Below are positions 52,517-62,400 of a DNA stretch of 64,000 nucleotides, piece after piece (positions within the stretch are counted from its first letter, which is position 1; every line of letters starts with the position of its first letter). Origin of the DNA: G963669295 sp963669295 (GTDB lineage: Bacteria > Bacteroidota > Bacteroidia > Flavobacteriales_D > CALLUQ01); assembly GCA_963669295.1 (NCBI GenBank), contig OY769938.1, forward strand, positions 1,364,001 through 1,428,000, in the 5' to 3' direction. The notes beneath the pieces were generated by a model. It worked only from the letters and a program-made list of their open reading frames with translations. It was not told the DNA's origin and ran no database searches. The position numbers and the translations under genes are program-made.

Positions 52517-53443
52517 TTATTCCAATGTCTTCGATTTACCTTGTTCTAACAAACGCTTTGTGATAAAACGAACTCCAATCATAATTTCATGGGTGCCATC
52601 GCTATAGTTTTTCAAATTGGTTGTTGTGATATCATATGAATAGCCAAACATTAAGTTTTGCCGATATACATAACCAATCATGGTGGAAATGGCATCGTCT
52701 GTTCTAAACGCACCTCCAACCCAAATCGCATCGCGATAAATAATTCTCCCCATAAAGTCAAATTGTATTGGGGCGGGGTCAACATACTTCACCATAACTG
52801 ATGGCTCTACCTGAAAATCGTCGGAAAGGTCAAACTTATAGCCAGCAGCAGCATAGTAATGATCTTCCAATTGGCTACCTGTGGTGGATTGTTCTTCGAA
52901 GAAGTATAACTTGTTTTGAATGATTTGAGGCAATGAGATACTTACAAAATACTTGTCGTGATATAAATAAGCTCCAAACTTTGCATCGGGTACCAATGCA
53001 CTTTGCAGGCCGGCACTAAATACGTTGTCATCCGGGTCTCTTAATGTAATCTTTGAAGCGTCAATCATGAATTGCTGCACTCCTGCCGAAACTCCTAACG
53101 ATAATTTAGTGGCATCTGATAACTGCAGATGGTAGGAGTATGAAAATTGTATTCCAGTACGCCGTGTAGGACCAACAATATCAGTATAGAGTAAAAAACC
53201 CAACCCCATCTTCCCGGTTTTATTGGGGCCATGCATGCTTAACGTATATGTTCGGGGTGAGTCAGTAACACCAATCCATTGATAGCGATGATTTGACTTC
53301 ACATCATAATACGGTCTACTTCCTCCTACGGCTGGGTTTATGGCGTAGTCGTTAAACAAGTACTGACTGTACAATGGGGTTTGTTGAGCTACCGCTTCAG
53401 TAAACCCAAAAACAACAGCAAGTGCTACCAGTATTTTCTTCAT
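52517..53443 (-). CDS. PorP/SprF-family T9SS membrane protein
   Basis: A 308-residue outer-membrane protein from the ATG at 53443 (an ATG at 53452 overlaps the preceding gene's end). Signal peptide ends 'TEAVAQ'. The family start 'QTPLYSQYLFNDYAINPAVGGSRPYYDVKSNHRYQWIGV' is unmistakable, followed by a beta-barrel. SprF-like proteins are encoded after SprB-type adhesins and are needed for surface display of type B cargo; this gene directly follows a giant SprB-repeat gene (about 10 bases), so it is probably its dedicated partner. Terminator downstream. Confidence 0.92.
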   Translation of the reverse strand: MKKILVALAVVFGFTEAVAQQTPLYSQYLFNDYAINPAVGGSRPYYDVKSNHRYQWIGVTDSPRTYTLSMHGPNKTGKMGLGFLLYTDIVGPTRRTGIQFSYSYHLQLSDATKLSLGVSAGVQQFMIDASKITLRDPDDNVFSAGLQSALVPDAKFGAYLYHDKYFVSISLPQIIQNKLYFFEEQSTTGSQLEDHYYAAAGYKFDLSDDFQVEPSVMVKYVDPAPIQFDFMGRIIYRDAIWVGGAFRTDDAISTMIGYVYRQNLMFGYSYDITTTNLKNYSDGTHEIMIGVRFITKRLLEQGKSKTLE

Positions 53444-53453
53444 AGTCCTCATG

Positions 53454-56400
53454 TTATCGAAGTATTGTAATTGGTCCGGTATACGCCTGAGGATACTCCG
53501 GATGGTTCAAGTCTATTACATAATAATAAGTACCCACAGGTAGGGGCTTACCCTCATATGTACCATCCCATTGCTCAATGTATCCTACTGAGCGGAACAA
53601 CATTTGTCCCCACCTGTTGTATACCTCTACCACAGATTCCGGAAATTGTTCAATGTTGTCAATTACCCAGGTATCATTTACTCCATCACCGTTGGGAGAG
53701 AATCCATTGGGGAAAATGATGTCAGGTAATACAGTTACCGTTACAGAATCAGTACCTATACATCCTGCTGCAGAGATTACTGTGAGGTAATAGGTTGTTG
53801 TTTCAGATGGAGAGGCATTGGGATTAGCAATGGTACTATCACTCAGGCTACTTCCCGGAGTCCATAAGTAAGAGGCTCCTGCTCCTCCTCCTGTTCCATT
53901 TAACATTGTAGTTCCATTTTCGAGAATGCTAACATCCTGTCCTGCATCCACATTGGGCAATGGTTCTACAGTTACACATACCGTATCACTATGTATGCAG
54001 AAGCCATTGTCTGCTACAAATACATAACAGTTTACACCTACTGGAGGTGTTACTGTAATAGTCGCGTTTGTGCCTAAGGAAGTATTGCCTGGTAGTTCAA
54101 ACCACTCTACTGTAGTACCACCTATTGAAGTACCGATTAAGTCAACACTGGCTCCCTCACATATGGTAGTGTCTAACCCAGCATTTGCAATTACTGTATC
54201 GATGGCACCTATAGTAATGTATCCAGTTACCGGACATCCCATAGCATCAGTGACTGTAACTGAGTCTGTACCTACACATAGCCCTGGAACGACTTGTGTG
54301 GTTTGCCCATTGCCCCATGAGTATGTATAAGGGGCTGAGCCACCACTTGCAAATACCGTTGCTTCTCCATCACACGCTGTAATACAAGTTGCATCAATGG
54401 TAACAATGCTATCAATCACCAACGGCACTGGCTCATTCACTGTAATTGTTTCAATTACTATACAACCATTCGCATCGGTTACAGTAACATTATAAGTTCC
54501 CGCGCATAATCCTGTAGCCGTTTGTGTGGTTTGTGCATTAGGGTCGCTCCATAAGTATGTATATGGGCTTGTACCTCCTGAAGGAGTTGCTGTACCGGTT
54601 CCGTCACAAAAGCCTCCACAACTAGCATCTGTTCCTACAGCACTTGCCATTAATATTGTAGGTTCAGTTACTGTATCTAAAGCAACGCTCACGCATCCCG
54701 CATCATCGGTAACTGTTACTGTATAGATGCCAGCACACAAGCCTGTTGCTGTAGATGTGGTTTGTGTTAATGGATCATCCCACAAGTAAATGTATGGGGA
54801 GGTGCCTCCTGTTACAACTGCATCGATACTACCATCGCAGCTGCCATTACAAGAAACGCCATTTGGTGTTAATGCTACGTTTGGAGCAACATCGTTGCTC
54901 AATGGAATAACTACAGTAGTCATACAACCATTCGCATCGGTAATGTCTACCGAGTAAGCTCCTGCACAAAGATTACTAATGGTTTGAGTTACTTCACCAC
55001 CCGGACTCCATAAATAAGTGTATGGTCCGGTACCCCCAGTTGGGTTTAATGTTATTTCGCCATCACAGAAACCACAAGCAGGCAAGGTCATTGTTTCGTT
55101 GGCCATAATTGATGCTGGCTCTGTAATCGTAACTGTATCTGTAGCTGTACAGCCATTGGCATCAGTAATTGTTACTACATGTGAGCCAGCACATAAGTTA
55201 GTTGCCATCGCATTAGTTGCCCCACTATCCCATGAATAAGTATAAGGTGGTGTTCCACCTGCTCCTATCGCATCAGCAACACCATCGCAATTGCCATTAC
55301 AACTTGCATCTGCAATTACACTTCCTACTACACTTAATGGCAGAGGTTCATTAACTATTGCACTTACCGTTACTGTACACCCATTTACATCCGTTACTTC
55401 AACATCGTAGTTCCCTGGACAAAGGCCTGTGGCTGTACTAGTTGTTTGTCCGCCAGGCGTCCACAGGTAGGTAAATGGATTACCTGTACCTGAAGCCACT
55501 ACACTAGCACTTCCATCACAATCTCCAAAGCAAGTAACATCAGTAACATTGGTAATGTTAGCACTTAGCGCGGTTGTTCCAACCGAGATAGAATCCACTG
55601 TAATACACCCTTGCGCATCGGTAACAATGACAATGTATTGCCCAGGGCATAAACCAACAGCAGTTTGGGTAGTTTGCGCATTCGGGTCGTCCCACAAATA
55701 AGTGTATGGTGAATTACCTCCTGTAGGAGTTGCTGTGGCAGTACCATCGCATGCGGAAGGGCATGATTCATCAGTAGCACTCATGGTTAAAGCAGGCCCT
55801 GTTGGGTTACTTACAAGCACATTAAATGAAACCGTACATCCATTAGCATCTGTGATATCAAGTACGACTATTCCTGCACAAAGGTTTGTGGCTGTTTGTG
55901 TGGTTTGAACCGGGTTAGTGTTCCACACATAGGTATAAGGAGCAACCCCACCTGTTGGGTTTGCTGTTGCTGAGCCATCACATATGCCACAGGTGGCATT
56001 GGTAACTACCGTATTATCTAAAATAGGTGTCGGCTCCGTAATTACAATAGTATCATATGCTACACAACTGTTGGCATCTACTACTATCACATCATAAGTA
56101 CCAGCACATAAACCAGTAGCAGCAGCAGTGGTTTGCCCATCGCTCCATATATAAGTGTATGGCGAGGTGCCACCAGCAGGTGTAGTAGTTGCAGTACCAT
56201 CGCAAATGCCATTACAATTAACATTGGTGAATGTAGTACTTGTAGTTAATATGGTTGGTTCGCTTATGGTAATGTTAGCCGTTTCAACACACCCATTGGC
56301 ATCGGTAATGGTAACTGTATAGTTGCCTGCACACAATCCTACAGCAGATGGAGTGGTTTGAGTGCCCGGGTCATCCCATAAATAGGTATAAGGAGGGGTG

Positions 56401-59400
56401 CCTCCGGTCGCCATCGCTGAAGCCTGGCCATCGCATGCACCATTACAATTTACATCTACTCCAGTAGCAGTTACAGCAAGAGGTGCCGGCTCGGTAATAA
56501 CTACCGAATCTGTATAGGTACATCCAAGAGCATCAGTGATGGTAACCGCATAAGTTCCAGGACACAATCCAGAAATAGAGTTAGTGGTTTGCCCTCCAGG
56601 GCTCCACAACAAGGTATATGGGCCAGTACCACCACTTGGTGTGGTTGTAGCAGTACCATCACATACCCCAGCACAAGATACATCGGTTGAGGTAAAGTTG
56701 GCTGCAAATACTGGTGGTTCGTTCACGGTTACTGAATCTACCGAGATACAACCTAAAGCATCTTGAACTACTACACTATACAAGCCAGCACATAGTCCTG
56801 TAGCAGTAGTAGTGGTTTGCAATGTAGGGTCATCCCATAAGTAGGTATAGGGCGAAGTGCCAGAAGTTACCGTTACTGATGCTTCACCATCACATCCTCC
56901 CGGACAAGTGGCATCTACAGAGGCAGTTGTAGTAGCAGGCCCGGTAACATCACTAATTAATATGTTAAAGGTTTGAGTACAACCTGCATTATCAGTAACA
57001 TCTACCGTGTAAGATCCCGCACAAAGACCTGTAACATTGGCTGTGGTTTGTCCACCTGGCAACCACAAATAGGTATAAGGTGCGCCAGCACCACCAGCAA
57101 CATTACTAATCGTTGCATCACCATCACACAAACCGCATGTTGCATCAGTAGATGCCAATGTAGCTGTAATGGCTGGGCCATCAGTAATAATTACTGTTTC
57201 AGTAACTGAACAACCATTCGCATCGGTTACTGTAACATCGTAACTTCCTACACAAAGAGCACTTGCGGTAGGAGTAGTAGCCCCGGTAGACCATGAATAC
57301 GTATATGGCGGTGTTCCACCGGTAGGTGTTGCTGTAGCTGATCCATTACAACCACCATTACAAGTAGCATTTACTCCAACAGCATTGGCTGTTAAAACTA
57401 CCGGCTCATTAATGGTAATGGTTTCTGTAATCGAACAACCCAAGGCATCGGTAATGTCTACCGTGTAGGTTCCGGCACAAAGGCCGGTTACTGCATTAAT
57501 AGTACTTCCCGTCGACCATGAGTAGGTATAAGGTGGTACCCCCCCAGATGGTGCTACTGCAGCACTGCCATCGCATGTGCCATTACAGCTTGCATCTATA
57601 GTAGTAGCGTTTGCAGCTAACAATGAATTGTCTGTAACAACAACTGTTTCAATGGATGAACAACCATTTGCATCAGTTACTGTAACATCATAGGTTCCTG
57701 CGCATAAACCATTCACACTGTTCGTGGTTTGCCCACCAGGTGTCCATAAATAAGTATAAGGAGAAACTCCAGTGGTAACATTCACCGTAGCTGCACCATC
57801 GCAATTACCACTACATGATGCATTGGTAACAGTAGATGAGGTAGTAGGTCCTCCGATATCGTTAACTCCAATAGTTACCGTTTCAACACATCCATTGGCA
57901 TCAGTAATGTCTACACTATATACTCCTGAGCATAACCCAATAGCTGTAGGAGTAGTTTGCCCACCAGGTGTCCATAGGTAAGTATAAGGGCCATTTCCGC
58001 CTGTTGGAGCCACCGTGGCACTACCATCGCAATTACCACAAGTAGCATTTGTTGATGATTCGTTGGCAACAATGGCAGATGGTTCGTTAATGGTAACTGA
58101 CTCGGTTACCGCACAACCATTCGCATCGGTTACATCCACTGTATACGACCCTGCACATAGGCCTACTGCCGTTTGTGTTACCTGTCCATCACTCCATAAG
58201 TAAGTAAAAGGAGAAGTGCCTCCTGTTGGTGTTGCTGTGGCTGTACCATCGCACCCCCCATTACAACTTGCATCTGTGGTGCTGGTAGTTGCTGTTAATA
58301 TTAATGGGCTACTAATGACTACTGGCTCTACCAATGTACACCCATTGGCATCGGTGATGGTAACGCTATGGTTACCCGAACAAAGTCCGGATGTAGAAGA
58401 AGAAGTGCTTCCATTCGACCATAAGTAGGTATATGGTGCTGTCCCTCCTGAAGGGGCAACATTTGCGGTACCATCGCAGGTACCTAAACAACTTTCATCG
58501 GTAAAAGTTAAGTTGGCTAAGATGACCGGTGGCTCTATGATTGTGACTTGTGCTATTCTGATACATCCATTAGCATCAGTTACAATTACATTATATGTTC
58601 CTGCACACAAGCCGGTGGCAGTAGGAGTGGTTTGTGCATTGGGGTCATCCCATAAGTAAGTATATGGGGGAGTCCCTCCAATTGGAATAATGTTGGCACT
58701 GCCATCGCAAGCGCCATTACAACTAACATCTGTTGTTGTAATGGTTTCTCCAACAGGGCCACCGGTATTGCTTATTGGAATCACTACTGTTTCAACACAA
58801 CCATTAGCATCGGTAATGTCTACCGTATATATTCCGGCACATAGGCTGGTAACGGTTGGAGTAGTCATTCCACCTGGCGACCATAAGTAATTGTATGGAG
58901 GCAACCCACCGGTAACACCTAATGCAATTACTCCATCACAAAAGCCACAGTTGGCATTGGTTACCACTTCATTGGGTACAATTGCAGGAGGCTCTGTAAT
59001 GGTGATTGTTTCCTGATAGAAGCACCCATTGGCATCAGTTACAGTAACAGTATAGTTGCCCGGACATAATCCAGTAGCTGTTTGCGTAGTTTGTCCACCG
59101 GGTTGCCAATCGTATGTATAAGGTGATGTTCCTCCTGTAGGAATTGCTGTACCAGTGCCGTCGCAGGCACCATTACATATCACATCTGTAAAAGTAACGT
59201 TAGCTGTAAGTAAAATCGGTTCGTTTACTGTGTATGATCCATTAACTGTGCAACCATTCGCATCAGTTACTACTACCGAGTACGAGCCTGCACACAGTCC
59301 GGTAATGGAGGCTGTTGTTTGTCCTCCAGGGCTCCACAAATACGTGTAAGGCCCCGTTCCTCCTGAAGGAGCAGCTGTGGCTGTTCCATCACAAACACCA

Positions 59401-62400
59401 TTACAGCTCATATCTGTTCCGGTTACATTACTAAACAATGGAGCTGGCTCAGCAACTACCACACTAGCATTTGCAGTACAACCATTGGCATCAGTTACTA
59501 ATACATCGTAAGTACCTGGGCACAGGTTAGAGATCGAAGCCGTTGTTTCTCCACCTGGTGACCAGAAATAGGTATAAGGAGAAGTACCTCCATTAACTGT
59601 CACCATTGCCGTTCCGTCGCAATCGCCATTACATGAAACATCAGTACCAGACCCTGCGGCTGTTAAAAGACTTGGGTCAGCAATTGTAAATGCTTCTGTA
59701 GCTGTACAACCATTTGCATCGGTTAATGTTACGGTATAGGTTCCCGCACAGAGGTTGCTAATAGAAGGTGTTGTTTCTCCGCCAGGGAGCCATGAATATG
59801 TATAAGGGGAAGTACCTCCTGTTGGCGATAGAGTAATACTTCCATCACAATTGCCATTACATGCAATTCCTGTTACTACTCCATTCAGTTCAATGGTATC
59901 GGGTTCAACAACAGTAATTGGTTGTGAAATAGCACAGCCATTACTATCGGTAACCTGCACTGTATAAGTGCCAGGGCATAGGTTATTAATTGATGCTGTA
60001 GTTTGACCACCTGGTGTCCATAGATAAGTATATGGAGGTGTTCCTCCTGTAGGGTTGGAAGTAGCAGTACCGTCACAGTCGCCATAACATGTTACATCAG
60101 TGGCAGTGGCATTAGGCACTAATACTGTTGGTGCAGTAGGCATAGTTACCGAATCGGTATGAGCACACCCATTGGCATCGGTTACCGTTACAGAATATGT
60201 GCCTGGACATAAACCAGTAGCGGTTGGTGCAAATTGCGCTGGTACTGTGTTCCATGTATACGAATAAGGTGGAGTACCACCAGATGCAGAAGCTGTGGCA
60301 GTACCATCGCATACCCCATTACAGCTAATCGTAATTACATTGGTTGAAATATTAATGGTAATCAATGGTGTAATGACTACTGACTCTGTTACAGAGCAAC
60401 CACTAGAATCGGTTACTGTTACATCGTAGGTTCCAGTACACAAACCCGTAGCTGTTTGCGTGGTTTGAGGTGGAACAGTATTCCATGAGTAAGTGTAAGG
60501 TGGTGTTCCTCCAGCTGGGTTTACTATAGCACTACCATCGCAAACGGTACCACAACTGGCTTGAATTTCTGCAGTAGTGGCTGTTAAAACAGGAGGCTCA
60601 ATGATGGTAATCTGTTCAACTGAAGTACATCCATTGGCATCAGTTACTGTTACAGTATAGTTACCTGCGCATAGGTTAGAAATACTTTGTGTGGTAAATC
60701 CTCCAGGCATCCATAAGTAGGTATAAGGTGCGGTTCCCCCTGTTGGTAATGCTGTTGCCGATCCATCACAGCCGGCACCATTACACGAGATATCAACACC
60801 ATTTGCATTGGCCAACAGTTCAGCTGGTTCATCGATAACAATGGTAATGGTTTGCGCACATCCTCCAGCATCGGTTATGGTTACATCATAACTTCCTGCA
60901 CATTGATTAGTAATGGTAGGGGTTGTTTCCCCACCAGGACTCCACAGGTAAGTATAGGGTGATAATCCTCCGGACACTGATACTGAAGCAGTACCATCGC
61001 ATACGCCAAAGCAAGATGCATCAGTAGAGCTTCCATTGATGACCAATGCTGGCGGATCTGTAATGGAAATTGTTTCCTGTCCTGTACATCCATTGGCATC
61101 AGTTACTGTTACGGTATAGTTGCCTACACATAACCCTGTAGCTGTTTGTGTAGTTTGTACAGGAACAGTATTCCACGAATAAGTATAGGGTGGATTACCA
61201 CCTGTAGGATTGGCAGTTGCTGTACCATCGCAATCGCCATTACAAACAATGTTAGTAGAAGTTACATTAGGGACTACTGGTGCTGGTTCAATTACTGTTA
61301 CGCTCTCAACGGCCGTACATCCATTGGCATCAGTTACTGTTACAGTATAGTTACCTGCACATAAGTTTGAAATGCTTTGTGTTGTTTCTCCACCCGGTGC
61401 CCACAAATAGGTATAGGGCGTTGTTCCTCCATTCGGTGTTACTGTTGCTGTTCCATCGCATACGCCATTACAGCTCATATCGGTTGAAGTAGCAGTAGCG
61501 GTAAAGGGAGGAGGGTCTGTTAGGGTAATGCTTTCTTGTACTGTACATCCATTAGCATCGGTAATCGTTACGGTATAGTTGCCTGCACATAAACTGAATA
61601 CCGATTGTGTGGTTTGCCCGCCAGGACTCCATGAGTAGGTATAAGGTGTAGTACCTCCTGTAGGGTTAGCTGTCACCGAACCATCACAAAATCCATTACA
61701 ACTCGGGTCGGTTCCATTGGCGTTCGACATCAGTACCGGTGGTTCTATAATAGTTACGGTATCTTCAGCCGTACAGTTATTGGCATCAGTTACTGTTACA
61801 ATGTAATCGCCAGGGCATAAGTTGGTAATAGATTGTGTGGTTTGCCCGCCAGGACTCCATAAATACGTATAAGGAGCTGTTCCTCCTGCTGGGTTAGCAG
61901 TAGCAGTACCATCGCAAAATCCGTTACAAGTAATGTCTGTTCCTGAAGCCAATACAGTAAGTACGGGTGGCTCGTTGATGGCAAAATTGATGACGGTATC
62001 GCAGCCATTAGCATCAGTGACGGTAAGGGTGTAATTGCCTGCACAAAGGCTACCAATGTTAGGTGTTACCTGCCCTCCGGGTTGCCAATCATAAGTATAC
62101 GGAGCTGTTCCTCCCGATACTGTGGTTGATGCAGTACCATCGCATACCCCACCACAACTTACATCAACCGTATTCAACACCACATCCAGGGGTGCTGCTG
62201 GTTCGGTAATGGTTATGGTTTGATTGCCGGTACATCCCAAATCGTCTGTTACCACTACGGTATAGGTTCCAGCGCATAAGCCTGTAGCTGTTTGTGTGGT
62301 TTGATTGGCAGGGTCATCCCATTGGTACGACACGTAAATTCCGCTACCACCAGTGGGGTTAGCGGTAGCTTCTCCAGTACAATCGCCAAAACACAGCACA